Positions 18,001 through 28,903 are shown, numbered from the stretch's first letter. The stretch: 64,000 bases of DNA from Chryseobacterium indicum (GCF_021504595.1 NZ_JACSGT010000003.1:558001-622000); one strand, 5' to 3'. Numbers and translations are program-made. Notes: a model not told the origin generated them from the letters alone.

Positions 18001-18049
18001 TCTTTCGCGGTGCAGTTTTTGTATTTTACGCTTCATAAAAGTTTAAGTT

Positions 18050-18340
18050 ATGAGATTTGAAAATAATAAATCGGGAAACGGCGGTGTAATTACTTTAAAT
18101 AATGAAGTAAAAGAAATCGGAAGACTAACGTACACAATTTTCCCCGAAGACAGCAAATTCATTATTTCCTTCGTTCTGGTTCACCCCGAATTTGAAGGTC
18201 GCGGAATGGGAAAATATCTGGTAGAAGAAGCCATAAAGTTTGCCCGCGAAAACAACTGGAAAGTTTACCCGCATTGTTCTTACGCGCGATCTGTGATGAT
18301 GAGAATGAAAGGTGTGGAAGATATTTTTTTACAGCGTTAA
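18050..18340 (+). CDS. Small GNAT-like acetyltransferase (YjdJ/NATD1 type)
   Basis: This 96-residue protein is a minimal GNAT domain of the YjdJ/NATD1 kind. It has the acetyl-CoA-binding stretch LVHPEFEGRGMGKYLVEEAI and a late YPHCSYARSVMM segment with the conserved Cys seen in that family. The substrate is unknown. Its last 12 nt overlap the end of the convergent glycosyltransferase gene. Confidence 0.82.
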   Translation: MRFENNKSGNGGVITLNNEVKEIGRLTYTIFPEDSKFIISFVLVHPEFEGRGMGKYLVEEAIKFARENNWKVYPHCSYARSVMMRMKGVEDIFLQR

Positions 18341-19300
18341 CACTTCGTTCACCAAGATTTCCTCAATATCATCGGGATAATCTACTTTCAAATGCTGATC
18401 AGAATTTACCCAGTTCTGTATTTCTTCGAGTTTCAAAACTTTAGAATTCGGAATTCCCATCTTGTCTAAAGCGCAGGCGTTGCATTCCTGCTCATATTGA
18501 TTATGAATAGGAATTACGAACAGTTTTTTATCCATAAAAAGTGCTTCTGCGGGACTTTCGAAACCTGCATTGCAGAGAATTCCGTCGCAGTTTTCAAACG
18601 CTTTTAAGTATTGAATTTCATCAATCGGAAAAATTTCAACATTATTTTCCTTAAACTGCAATTTGGAATATTTGGAAAAAACTTTCCATTCTACCGGAAT
18701 CTGCTTTAAAACTTTAATGATATTTTCATCCGAAAAACTCGGAAGATACACCAGATAAAAGCCTTTTTTGTCGGGATTTAAGTTTCGGATTTTCCTTCTG
18801 ATGACCGGCTTTTTTATCTGAGGATGATAATTTTCGAAGTGGAAACCAATTCTTCTTTCGCCCGGAACATAATATTTCAGCACCATTTCCCCGAAAAAAT
18901 CTTTTTTATCCGGTTTTGGCGTTTCTTTAAACAACATGGAAGCCTGATGACTGAGCTCGATCATCGGATGTTTTCTAAATTTACAAGCCCATCCCGTTAA
19001 AGGTTCATAATCGTTGATGACTAAATCGTACTGAGAAAGCTCGATTTCGCGGATCGCTTTGAAGGCTTCTAAAAAACTATTGTCTGTAAACGTTTTCCGA
19101 TAGGATAAACCGCCTGTTTTATCATAAAGAAGGGAAACGCCTTTGTGTTTAAAATTAATATCAAAATCAGCCTTTAACTGCGACTGATGTCCGCTTATGA
19201 GTGTATCGACAGAAGCATATTTTTTCAGGATCGGAACAATTTCCTGTGCGCGTGCGACGTGTCCGTTTCCGGTTCCCTGAAAGGCGTATAAAATTCTCAT
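18329..19300 (-). CDS. Glycosyltransferase (family 28-like, MJ1255 type)
   Basis: The GT-B fold is shown by RILYAFQGTGNGHVARAQEI at the start, a Gly-rich donor-site loop common to MurG/UGT-like enzymes. Near the C-terminus CDGILCNAGFESPAEALFMDKK is the nucleotide-sugar-binding block. It has no membrane helix. It overlaps the phosphoesterase gene upstream by 4 nt, so the two are coupled. The pair suggests work on a lipid-linked or envelope sugar; the acceptor is not known. Confidence 0.82.
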   Translation of the reverse strand: MRILYAFQGTGNGHVARAQEIVPILKKYASVDTLISGHQSQLKADFDINFKHKGVSLLYDKTGGLSYRKTFTDNSFLEAFKAIREIELSQYDLVINDYEPLTGWACKFRKHPMIELSHQASMLFKETPKPDKKDFFGEMVLKYYVPGERRIGFHFENYHPQIKKPVIRRKIRNLNPDKKGFYLVYLPSFSDENIIKVLKQIPVEWKVFSKYSKLQFKENNVEIFPIDEIQYLKAFENCDGILCNAGFESPAEALFMDKKLFVIPIHNQYEQECNACALDKMGIPNSKVLKLEEIQNWVNSDQHLKVDYPDDIEEILVNEVLTL

Positions 19301-20124
19301 TGGCTGAAATTGGTTACTATTTTTAAAAGTTCATCACTGTCGATTTCCTGAATTTCCTCTGCGGTATCATCTTTTAAAGAATCTTTATGTTCGTCATAAT
19401 AAAAAATCTTCCACTCGTTATTATTGTACTCCAGTGCGGAAAGATTTTCGATCCAGTCGCCGGAATTAAGATACGTGCAGGAACCTTTTTTATTAATCAC
19501 TTCCCGAATCTGCGGCTGATGAATATGTCCGCAAACTACATAATCGTAATGATTGTCGATGGCAAGTTCGGAGGCAGTCAGCTCAAAATCCCCGATGTAT
19601 TTTACGGCTTTCTTCACATTGTTTTTAATTTTTTTTGAAAATGAATATTTTTCTTTTCCCATTTTCTCCAAAAACCAATTCACAACATTATTAATCACAA
19701 TTAATAAATCGTAGCCTTTTCCTCCGAGTTTTGCAATCCATTTCGAATGCTGAACGGAAGCGTCAAACACATCTCCGTGAAAGATCCATGTTTTTTTATT
19801 GTCTATGTCTAAACAGATTTTATTACAGACTTTAAGCTTACCCAGTTGGAAGTCGGTAAACTTCCGGAACATCTCATCATGATTTCCGGTAATGTAGAAA
19901 ACATCTGTGTTTTTTGTGGCAAAGGACAATATCTTTTTGATGACCTTTAAATGGGGTTTAGGGAAGTAAGACTTTTTGAATTGCCAGATATCGATAATAT
20001 CTCCATTCAAAACTAAAGTTTTAGGCTGAATAGAATTAAGATATCGCAGTAATTCTTTAGCCTTACATCCGTAAGTTCCCAGATGAACATCCGATATAAC
20101 AACTAATTCGACGTTTCTTTTCAT
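19297..20124 (-). CDS. Metallophosphoesterase, UDP-2,3-diacylglucosamine hydrolase-like
   Basis: The calcineurin-like metal motifs are all present: DVHLG (residues about 11-15), NGDIID, GNHDEMF, HGDVFD and GHIHQPQ. This family includes LpxH-type enzymes of lipid A synthesis, and this branch is close to them, so a cytoplasmic or membrane-edge nucleotide-lipid phosphodiesterase is likely. I start at ATG 20124 (MKRNVELVVIS); the longer frame starts with TTG. It is first in a two-gene unit with the glycosyltransferase. Whether it is the real LpxH cannot be told. Confidence 0.8.
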   Translation of the reverse strand: MKRNVELVVISDVHLGTYGCKAKELLRYLNSIQPKTLVLNGDIIDIWQFKKSYFPKPHLKVIKKILSFATKNTDVFYITGNHDEMFRKFTDFQLGKLKVCNKICLDIDNKKTWIFHGDVFDASVQHSKWIAKLGGKGYDLLIVINNVVNWFLEKMGKEKYSFSKKIKNNVKKAVKYIGDFELTASELAIDNHYDYVVCGHIHQPQIREVINKKGSCTYLNSGDWIENLSALEYNNNEWKIFYYDEHKDSLKDDTAEEIQEIDSDELLKIVTNFSQ

Positions 20125-20182
20125 AGTTTTATGCAAAGAAACTACTTGAAAGTTAACTGTATATGAATGTTATATTATTTTT

Positions 20183-20923
20183 TTAGAGCGTTTCCATCAA
20201 CTCTTCTGTAATTTCCATGTTGTGATAAACGTTTTGAACGTCATCATCGTCTTCAAAACGCTCAAGCATTTTCATATTAGCCTTGAATTGCTCTTCGTTT
20301 ACTTCTTTTGTATTGTTCGGAATTCTCTGAAGTTCTGCGCTCTTTGCTTCAATTCCCAGTTCGTCTAATTTGTGAGATAAAGAACCGAAATCTTCGAAAG
20401 CCGTTGTAATCATTACTTCTTCTTCGTCTTTTTCTACGTCTTCTGCTCCGCCGTCAATCATTTCCATTTCGAAATCGTCCCAGTCCATTTTAATTTGAGC
20501 TAATTCTATGGTGAAAATTCCTTTTCTGTCGAAGATGAAAGCTAATTCTCCATTTTTACCAAGATTACCGTCAAACTTATTGAAAACAGCTCTTACATTG
20601 GCAACCGTTCTTGTAGGATTATTGGTAGTACATTCTACGAAAAATGCAACTCCGCCTTGTCCGTATCCTTCATAAGTAATTTCTTCGTAGCTTTCTGCAT
20701 CTGCACCACTTGCCTTTTTAATCGCTCTTTCTACGTTATCTTTCGGCATGTTTGCTCCTTTTGCATTCTGGATGCATCTTCTTAGTGCAGGATTAGATTC
20801 AGGATCCGGACCTCCCGCTTTTACCGCTAATGCAATATCTTTACCTATTTTAGAAAATGTTTTAGCCATTTTGTCCCATCTGGCCATTTTAGAAGCTTTT
20901 CTATATTCAAACGCTCTTCCCAT
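20183..20923 (-). CDS. YebC/PmpR-family regulator
   Basis: This 246-residue protein spans the full YebC/PmpR fold. It has the typical N-terminus MGRAFEYRKASKMARWDKMAKTF (shown here only by its start and end: MGRAFEYRK, KMAKTF), the segment NMPKDNVERAIKK, and YEGYGQGGVAFFVECTTNNP. The family acts as a transcription regulator or, in recent work, helps ribosomes pass proline stretches. It stands alone, between the LpxH-like gene and the ompA terminator. Confidence 0.95.
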   Translation of the reverse strand: MGRAFEYRKASKMARWDKMAKTFSKIGKDIALAVKAGGPDPESNPALRRCIQNAKGANMPKDNVERAIKKASGADAESYEEITYEGYGQGGVAFFVECTTNNPTRTVANVRAVFNKFDGNLGKNGELAFIFDRKGIFTIELAQIKMDWDDFEMEMIDGGAEDVEKDEEEVMITTAFEDFGSLSHKLDELGIEAKSAELQRIPNNTKEVNEEQFKANMKMLERFEDDDDVQNVYHNMEITEELMETL

Positions 20924-20971
20924 TTTATATTTTTAATTTTCAACAAAATTACTCAAAAGTGAACGAAAAAA

Positions 20972-21000
20972 AAATACCCCCAGAGAACTGGAGGTATTTA
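20972..21000 (-). terminator. Intrinsic terminator after the OmpA gene
   Basis: On the minus strand an 11-bp stem with one mismatch (AATACCTCCAG / CTGGGGGTATT) is followed by a run of eight Ts. It lies 18 nt after the ompA-like stop. Confidence 0.88.
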
Positions 21001-21017
21001 TATTTAGAAAAATTTAA

Positions 21018-22508
21018 TTATTTTTTCTTTTTAGCCGGAGCTTTTTTCTTAGCTGGAGCTTTTTTCTTGATTACTTTTACCGGAGTTGGATCTTCGTAAT
21101 CTCTTTTCTTAAGAGCTTCCCATTGAGCCGCATCTTCGATAGCCGTTACAACTACTTTTCTGTCAACTTGTCTTTCAGCATCAGAAGCAGTAGCAGGTAC
21201 TTTAGCTTTAGCTTTACCTACCCCGATTGATTTAAGAGCGTTAGCATCTACACCTCTTGCATCTAAAGCAGCAACTACAGCAGCAGCTCTTTCTCTAGAT
21301 AATTTCAAGTTGTAAGCTTCAGATCCTTTAGCATCAGTTCTACCTTCTAATAGATAGTTACCACCATCTTTCTTGATTATATCAGCAGCTTCATCTAACG
21401 CCGGTTTAGACTCAGCTTTGATAGTAGCTTTGTTGAAATCAAAGAATACACTTCCTAATTTTTCTTCAACAGTTTTAGCTGTTACAGCTTTAGGCTTAGG
21501 ACATCCGTTATATTCTGGAAGACCTGGAACAGTAGGACAAGCATCATCTTTATCTAAGATTCCGTCTCCGTCTGTATCTGGCCAAGGACAACCGTTGTTT
21601 TCAGCAGGACCTGCAACTGTAGGACAAGCATCATCTTTGTCGATTACACCGTCACCATCAGTATCTGGCCAAGGGCATCCGTTGTTTTCAACCGGACCAG
21701 CCACATCTGGACATTGATCGTCTTTATCTGGAACTCCATCACCGTCAGTATCAGGACATCCTTGGAATTCTGGTAAACCTGGTGTATCCGGACATAAATC
21801 GTCTTTATCTAAGATACCATCCTTATCTCTATCTCTGTTACCAAATCTAAAGTTCAAAGAAGCTGAAGCTTGCCAGAAGTTAGCAACGTTAGATTTATCT
21901 CCCGGAGTTGATACATAATCTCCCTGAATACCTAAACCGAAGTTTTTAGTTAACCAGAAGTTAGCACCTGCACCAGTAGCAACTGTAAAGAAGTTAGCTT
22001 TACCGCTTTCGTTTCCGTTATCTCCATTTGTTACATACTCTCCGTTAGCATCCGTTCTAGGGAAAGTAAGAGAAGTATAATCGTGTCTTAAATAGTTAGC
22101 ACCAACTCTTAAATATGGATCAAACCAAGATTCTTCGTTCCAAAGAAGACCTGCAGCCTTCGCCTGGAAACCTAAACCTGTCATCAACATAAACTCTTTA
22201 CCCATGTTGAATCTTTTGTTCTCAACATTTCCAACAGTAGTCTGCCAGTCGATTACCAAACCTTTACCGATGTTCCTAGCTACAGTAAGTTTTGATAATG
22301 GTGGAGTAATAGAGAAGTTGTTCATATTGAACATTGTCTTCGTCAAATTATTAGCAGAGAACGTATTACTGAAATTGGTTCTCTGTGCCAAATGGTTTTC
22401 CGCGTGAGCACCAACTCCGATCAACCACGGATTGTTGGTAGTCTGAGCGAACACAGTAGAAGCAACAGTAAGTGCCAATGCTGAAATTCCTAATTTTAGA
22501 TTTTTCAT
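21018..22508 (-). CDS. OmpA-family outer-membrane protein with TSP3 repeats and Lys-rich tail
   Basis: A signal peptide (cut after TVFA) leads into a roughly 200-residue beta-barrel. Four calcium-binding thrombospondin type 3 repeats follow (DTDGDGVPDKDDQCPD and variants, about 240-340). Next is an OmpA C-terminal peptidoglycan-binding domain (GSVFFDFNKATI, LEGRTDAKGSEAYNLKLSRERA). The last 19 residues are almost only Lys, Ala and Pro (KKKAPAKKKAPAKKKK), unusual for an OmpA protein. A candidate promoter with TTTG (22566-22569) and TATTTTG (22538-22544), read on the minus strand, lies upstream. Probably a major structural porin-like protein. Confidence 0.92.
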   Translation of the reverse strand: MKNLKLGISALALTVASTVFAQTTNNPWLIGVGAHAENHLAQRTNFSNTFSANNLTKTMFNMNNFSITPPLSKLTVARNIGKGLVIDWQTTVGNVENKRFNMGKEFMLMTGLGFQAKAAGLLWNEESWFDPYLRVGANYLRHDYTSLTFPRTDANGEYVTNGDNGNESGKANFFTVATGAGANFWLTKNFGLGIQGDYVSTPGDKSNVANFWQASASLNFRFGNRDRDKDGILDKDDLCPDTPGLPEFQGCPDTDGDGVPDKDDQCPDVAGPVENNGCPWPDTDGDGVIDKDDACPTVAGPAENNGCPWPDTDGDGILDKDDACPTVPGLPEYNGCPKPKAVTAKTVEEKLGSVFFDFNKATIKAESKPALDEAADIIKKDGGNYLLEGRTDAKGSEAYNLKLSRERAAAVVAALDARGVDANALKSIGVGKAKAKVPATASDAERQVDRKVVVTAIEDAAQWEALKKRDYEDPTPVKVIKKKAPAKKKAPAKKKK

Positions 22509-22585
22509 AGAATTAAATGATTAAATAATTGATAATGCAAAATAAATATAATTTTTCTTTATATACAAAGTTTTTCAGATGATTT

Positions 22586-23044
22586 TTAACTTTTCTTTAA
22601 TATTCTGTCGAGGTTTCGTTTATTTTCTCTATCTTTTATGCTCTCCCTTTTATCGAAGAGTTTTTTCCCTCTACCTAGCGCTATGAGAACCTTTGCTTTT
22701 CCCCTGTCATTGATATATAACTTAAGAGGTATAACGGTGTTCCCTGCATCCTTTAACTTTTTTTCTAATTTCTGTAACTCTTTTTTGTGCAACAGCAATT
22801 TCCGTTCCCTTTTTGTTTTATGATTGTAAAAAGTTCCTAATTTGTACTCATCGATCATCATATTAATGATGTACAATTCCCCATCAATAAACTGACAGAA
22901 CGATTCTGCGATGGATGCTTTTGAAGAACGCAAAGATTTTATTTCCGTACCTGTTAAAACCATTCCCGCTTCGTATTCTTCCAGAATTTCGTATTCAAAT
23001 CTGGCTCTTCGGTTTAATATATTGACTGTTTTTTCAATCTTCAT
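22586..23044 (-). CDS. smpB: SsrA-binding protein SmpB
   Basis: SmpB carries tmRNA to stalled ribosomes. The protein has 152 residues, the usual length, with the RNA-binding beta-barrel motifs NRRARFEYEILEEYEAGMVL, GTEIKSLR and ERKLLLHKKEL. The C-terminal tail that mimics the codon-anticodon helix is KKLFDKRESIKDRENKR. It stands alone between ompA and the divergent ABC-F gene; tmRNA itself is not in the window. Confidence 0.97.
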   Translation of the reverse strand: MKIEKTVNILNRRARFEYEILEEYEAGMVLTGTEIKSLRSSKASIAESFCQFIDGELYIINMMIDEYKLGTFYNHKTKRERKLLLHKKELQKLEKKLKDAGNTVIPLKLYINDRGKAKVLIALGRGKKLFDKRESIKDRENKRNLDRILKKS

Positions 23045-23177
23045 TTTAAAATCCTTTTGTATTTATAAGATGTAAAAATTTAATAAAGTTGCAGGTGAAA
23101 TTTATCTTTTCTGAAATTTTTTTTCTGCGTTTTATCAATTTAATGAATGAAATATATAAAAAATACCCCACATTTAA

Positions 23178-24872
<1,695 letters not shown>

Positions 24873-24897
24873 TTATTTTCCTCTTTAGTTATAAATT

Positions 24898-24933
24898 AAA
24901 AGAGACTGTCTAAGTTTTGAGACAGTCTCTTTT
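24898..24933. terminator. Bidirectional intrinsic terminator
   Basis: A perfect 14-bp stem (AAAAGAGACTGTCT with AGACAGTCTCTTTT) has T-rich flanks on both strands. It ends the ABC-F gene and the convergent T9SS cargo gene. The core resembles that of the terminator at 7487-7528. Confidence 0.9.
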
Positions 24934-24956
24934 AATTTTACCTTAAAAGCCAAAAT

Positions 24957-25940
24957 CTAATTTTTAATAAACTTCTGTGTTGACGATACTCCCTCCGAAT
25001 TCTTAATTATAATAATGTAATTTCCCTTAGATAAGAGAGAAACATCTATTTTTTGTTTTATTCCAGTTAATGATAAAACTATTCTTCCAGAAGTGTCAAG
25101 GATTTTTATATCTAAATTTTTTTGATCTGATCTTAAATATAAATAATCGGCTACAGGATTAGGAAAAACTATTAAATTGTTTTGAATATTAGAGTTTTCA
25201 GATTCTTTTATATCTAAAACACTACCAGAATAATACATATTAATATTATCAAAACCAGCTTTCAGGTTAGTATTATCAGATGTAATTCTCATTTCATATT
25301 GAGAAATATTAAGATTTGGAAGAAAAGAATATCCTACTGGAGGATTTGTTAAGCCAAAATTACCTTCGGGAGTAGTCCAAAAGTACTCACCAGAAAACAC
25401 ATCATATGATAAAGAGACATTCAACCATACATTTGGTGGATAGGAACTATTACCAAATTGTATTGCCTTAAAAATTCTATTATTACCTTGCATTAATGCA
25501 ACTCTTCCTTCAAATTTTCCTGAAGTAGCACTAAAGAATAAAGAGATTACGGGACGATAAGTGTAACTTGAATCAAAATCAGAAAAAGTAAAATTTACTC
25601 CTCCTGTCCCTGCAATATTACCAGTATAAAAACTGTAACTTGCCACTAACAACGAATTCCCAGAATGCGGTATAGATGCATCAATTTCCTTCTGTACGAA
25701 ATGAGCGCTAGTGCTGCCATTAGTGGAAATTTCCAGAGATTTCCCCTGCATTGGATCGATATTTTTTATTTGATAATCCATCACATTGCCGTAGCCAACA
25801 AAATTATTATTCTGACCAAAGGAATTTGTAGATGCTGAAAGATTTCCCAAGCTAAATGATTCAAAATTTTCAGAATGAACACTTTGACCATTATAAAAGG
25901 AATAACAAAATATTAACCCAACAAATAATATATTTTTCAC
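24957..25940 (-). CDS. Secreted protein with type IX (type A) sorting domain
   Basis: The N-terminal signal (cut about after FYNG) exports the protein. The middle has a beta-sandwich look (YSFYTGNIAGTGGVNFTFSD, PNVWLNVSLSYDVFSGEYFW), possibly a lectin-like or jelly-roll domain; I recognise no catalytic residues. The last roughly 75 residues are a Por-type sorting domain: VFPNPVADYLYL, LDTSGRIVLS, LSKGNYIIIIKN and FIKN at the end. Type IX cargo is surface-bound or released. The start codon is GTG at 25940. The gene is more AT-rich than its neighbours. Confidence 0.82.
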   Translation of the reverse strand: MKNILFVGLIFCYSFYNGQSVHSENFESFSLGNLSASTNSFGQNNNFVGYGNVMDYQIKNIDPMQGKSLEISTNGSTSAHFVQKEIDASIPHSGNSLLVASYSFYTGNIAGTGGVNFTFSDFDSSYTYRPVISLFFSATSGKFEGRVALMQGNNRIFKAIQFGNSSYPPNVWLNVSLSYDVFSGEYFWTTPEGNFGLTNPPVGYSFLPNLNISQYEMRITSDNTNLKAGFDNINMYYSGSVLDIKESENSNIQNNLIVFPNPVADYLYLRSDQKNLDIKILDTSGRIVLSLTGIKQKIDVSLLSKGNYIIIIKNSEGVSSTQKFIKN

Positions 25941-26105
25941 TTATTCAAGATTTAATTGTAAATATAATATTGTTTTATTAAAAATTGTCATAATTTAATG
26001 AAATAATAAACTTAAATTTTTTTTTTTGTTTAAATATTTCATCTATTCATATTTAATAAAAGATGTTCAAAATTAGCAAGAGAATTTTTTTCTAAAAAAA
26101 TTCCC

Positions 26106-26113
26106 TATTTTTG
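26106..26113 (+). promoter_or_regulatory. -7 box of the recJ promoter
   Basis: TATTTTTG matches TAnnTTTG exactly and lies only 4 nt before the recJ ATG (26118), so the transcript may be leaderless. No clear -33 TTG is seen; the upstream 26041-26105 is AT-rich. Confidence 0.5.
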
Positions 26114-26117
26114 TGAA

Positions 26118-27830
26118 ATGAGTCAAAAATGGATTTACAAGCCCGAACCCGATGAGGAAATTGTGGATGGATTAAGTTCGTCTCTTGGTTTTGGAACTTT
26201 TGAATCTAAACTCCTCGTTCTCAGAGGAATTGACAATTATCAAAAGGCAAGAGAATTTTTTAAACCCAACCTTAACGACATTCACAGTCCGTTTTTAATG
26301 GCAGATATGCAAAAAGCTGTAGAGCGGATCGCCACTGCAATTGAGAATGGAGAAAAAATATTGGTATACGGAGATTATGACGTGGACGGAACAACTGCCG
26401 TTGCACTGATGTATCTGTACCTCAGCAAAATTGTTCAGAAAAAATATTTAGATTACTATATTCCCGACAGAAATTCTGAAGGATACGGAATTTCCACCGA
26501 AGGAATAGACTTTGCCAAAGAAAACGGTTTTTCTTTGATTATCGCTTTAGACTGCGGAATCAAAGCTCTGGATATGATCAGCTATGCCAAAAGTCTGGAT
26601 ATTGATTTTATCATCTGCGATCACCATTTACCCGGCGAAGAAATTCCCGATGCTGTTGCTGTTCTGGATCCGAAAAGAAGCGATTGCCGTTATCCTTTTA
26701 AAGAACTTTCCGGTTGCGGAGTTGGTTTTAAACTTTGTCAGGGTCTCAATACCATTTATAAACTTCCTGAAGCAGAACTGTTTGAATTAACAGATCTTCT
26801 CGCTATTTCCATTGCCGCAGATATCGTTTCGATGACTGGCGAAAACAGGGTTTTGGCTAAAATGGGATTGAAAACCCTGAGAAAAACGAGAAATTTAGGA
26901 TTAAGATTATTAATTCCTGAAGACAAGCTTTCTCATTTTGAAATTTCAAATATTGTGTTTGAAATTGCGCCAAAAATTAACGCAGCCGGAAGAATTTCGC
27001 ACGGAAAAGCAGCGGTTGAACTTATGGTTTCCGACAACCTGAAACACGCCCATCAGATCGTGAGCGACATCATGAATCTTAACGATGAAAGACGTGAACT
27101 GGATATGAATTCTACCCTTTCTGCTTTGAATCAGGTTATTGAATCTCAACAGGAAACAAAATATACTACCATTGTTTATCATCCGGAATGGAATAAAGGA
27201 GTGATCGGAATTGTAGCTTCAAGACTGATTGAAACCTACTACAAACCAACCCTCGTCTTTACCGATGGAAATAATGGGGAAATGGTGGCTTCGGCGAGAT
27301 CCGTTTCAGATTTTGATGTTCATGAAGCACTGGATATGTGTTCGGAATATTTTTTAAAATTCGGAGGACATCATGCTGCAGCAGGACTTTCTATGGAAAA
27401 GGAAAAATTTGCCGCTTTCAAAGAAAAATTTGAACGGGTGGTTTCCGAAAAAATAAAAGAACATCAGAAAGAGCCTTCGATCACGATAGATTCGGAAATA
27501 CAGATTGATGAAATCAACAGGGAATTTATCAATTTCCACAGAAAACTGGCTCCTTTCGGACCTCACAATATGAAACCGATTCTTACATTAACGAATCAGA
27601 AAATTTCGGGGTATATCAAAACGATGGGTAAAGATAATAATCATCTTAAATTCTATATCAAGCAGGAATCCACCGGAAGAAATATTGAATGTGTAGGCTT
27701 TAAATTAGGACAGTTTGCCGATGATTTCAGAAATAAATATTTTGATCTTGCCTTCACGCTGGAAGAAAACCACTGGAAAGGAAATGTAACGCATTATCTG
27801 AATATTAAAGATGTAAAATTCAGGGATTAG
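26118..27830 (+). CDS. recJ: Single-stranded-DNA exonuclease RecJ
   Basis: RecJ digests single strands 5' to 3' in recombination and mismatch repair. The DHH phosphoesterase motifs are in order: YGDYDVDGTTAVAL (about 84-97), ALDCGIK, ICDHHLPGEE (about 166-175) and GCGVGFKL, with PKINAAGRI later. The DHHA1 motif FGGHHAAAGLSM lies near 415-426. A C-terminal OB-like domain completes the 570-residue protein, a normal length. It heads an operon with nadD, 9 nt downstream. Confidence 0.96.
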   Translation: MSQKWIYKPEPDEEIVDGLSSSLGFGTFESKLLVLRGIDNYQKAREFFKPNLNDIHSPFLMADMQKAVERIATAIENGEKILVYGDYDVDGTTAVALMYLYLSKIVQKKYLDYYIPDRNSEGYGISTEGIDFAKENGFSLIIALDCGIKALDMISYAKSLDIDFIICDHHLPGEEIPDAVAVLDPKRSDCRYPFKELSGCGVGFKLCQGLNTIYKLPEAELFELTDLLAISIAADIVSMTGENRVLAKMGLKTLRKTRNLGLRLLIPEDKLSHFEISNIVFEIAPKINAAGRISHGKAAVELMVSDNLKHAHQIVSDIMNLNDERRELDMNSTLSALNQVIESQQETKYTTIVYHPEWNKGVIGIVASRLIETYYKPTLVFTDGNNGEMVASARSVSDFDVHEALDMCSEYFLKFGGHHAAAGLSMEKEKFAAFKEKFERVVSEKIKEHQKEPSITIDSEIQIDEINREFINFHRKLAPFGPHNMKPILTLTNQKISGYIKTMGKDNNHLKFYIKQESTGRNIECVGFKLGQFADDFRNKYFDLAFTLEENHWKGNVTHYLNIKDVKFRD

Positions 27831-27839
27831 AAGTTTTTT

Positions 27840-28424
27840 ATGAAAAAAATTGGTTTGTTTTTCGGTTCGTTTAACCCAATTCATATTGGTCATTTAATTT
27901 TAGCCAATTACATTCTGGAAAATTCTGACATGGATGAATTGTGGTTTGTGGTAAGTCCGCAAAATCCTTTTAAAGAAAAAAAATCTTTGTTAAAAGATCA
28001 TAACCGACTGGATATGGTGCAGCTTGCGGTAAAAAATTATCCGAGAATGCGCGCTTCAAATGTGGAATTTTCCCTTCCGCAGCCAAGTTATACGATTGAT
28101 ACACTTACTTATCTTCATGAGAAATATCCGGACTATTCTTTTAGTTTAATTATGGGAGAAGATAATCTGGAAAGCCTTCACAAATGGAAGAATGCTGAAA
28201 CTTTAATTAAGAATCATCACATCATTGTTTATCCGAGGGTTTTTGAAGGTGAAAAGAAAGACTCTGAATACCTTCAGCACGAAAATATTTCTTTAATCAA
28301 AGCGCCGGTTATTGAACTTTCCGCAACAGAAATCCGTAATATGATTAAAAGTGGAAAAAACGTAAGACCGATGCTCCCTCCCGAAGTTTTCGATTATCTG
28401 GATGGAAGCAGTTTTTATAAGTAA
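27840..28424 (+). CDS. nadD: Nicotinate-nucleotide adenylyltransferase
   Basis: NadD adenylates nicotinate mononucleotide in NAD synthesis. The 194 residues contain GLFFGSFNPIHIGHLILAN (nucleotide-binding HxGH) and the C-terminal SATEIRNMIKSGK (ISSTxIR-like). MGEDNLESLHKWK is the other family hallmark. It is translated 9 nt after recJ. Confidence 0.96.
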   Translation: MKKIGLFFGSFNPIHIGHLILANYILENSDMDELWFVVSPQNPFKEKKSLLKDHNRLDMVQLAVKNYPRMRASNVEFSLPQPSYTIDTLTYLHEKYPDYSFSLIMGEDNLESLHKWKNAETLIKNHHIIVYPRVFEGEKKDSEYLQHENISLIKAPVIELSATEIRNMIKSGKNVRPMLPPEVFDYLDGSSFYK

Positions 28425-28505
28425 TTTTATATTCAGAAAATTAGAATTTAGAATTAATAATTGCAATTTTTTTCAACTCATAAACCGAATTTTCAATTCA
28501 ATACT

Positions 28506-28844
28506 ATGAACTTCATCGAAAAATTTTTCTTAAAATATCCTCAGGAAAAGATCATTAAGTGGTTTAAAAATATCTGCCTTGCAGAAGCAGTTTCGTGGTT
28601 TTTTCTTTTCACCGCAATGATCTGGATCCGCACCAATCCCGATGAAATTCTTCCTATTGTCTACATCAGCACCATAGGAAGTATTCACGGTTTCTTTTTT
28701 TCGCTTTATCTGATCTTTTTACCTTCTGTGAGAAAAATTTACGTGTGGGACGATGAAGACAGCGTTTTTGCCTTAATTGCCGCCTTCTTCCCATTTGCGA
28801 CGATCTGGATTGATAAAAAAATTGCCCGTTTCGACAGAGAGTAA
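28506..28844 (+). CDS. DUF3817 small membrane protein
   Basis: This 112-residue protein has three membrane helices and the DUF3817 pattern: LAEAVSWFFLFTAMIW, ISTIGSIHGFFFSLYLIFL and FFPFATIWIDKKI near the end. I start at the ATG at 28506; the frame upstream has no good start. The role is unknown. It is probably the third gene of the recJ-nadD unit. Confidence 0.82.
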   Translation: MNFIEKFFLKYPQEKIIKWFKNICLAEAVSWFFLFTAMIWIRTNPDEILPIVYISTIGSIHGFFFSLYLIFLPSVRKIYVWDDEDSVFALIAAFFPFATIWIDKKIARFDRE

Positions 28845-28858
28845 TACCTAAACATACG

Positions 28859-28884
28859 AAAAGGACCTTTTCGGTCCTTTTTTA
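28859..28884. terminator. Intrinsic terminator
   Basis: The stem AAAAGGACC with GGTCCTTTT has a 5-nt loop and runs into Ts. It lies between the convergent DUF3817 and lipoprotein genes and may serve both. Confidence 0.85.
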
Positions 28885-28903
28885 ATTTTAGAATGTAATG
28901 ATT

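Noticed and set aside
21373..21717. 114-residue frame antisense to the OmpA-type gene
   Set aside because: Its repeats mirror the TSP3 repeats of the coding strand; it is a shadow.
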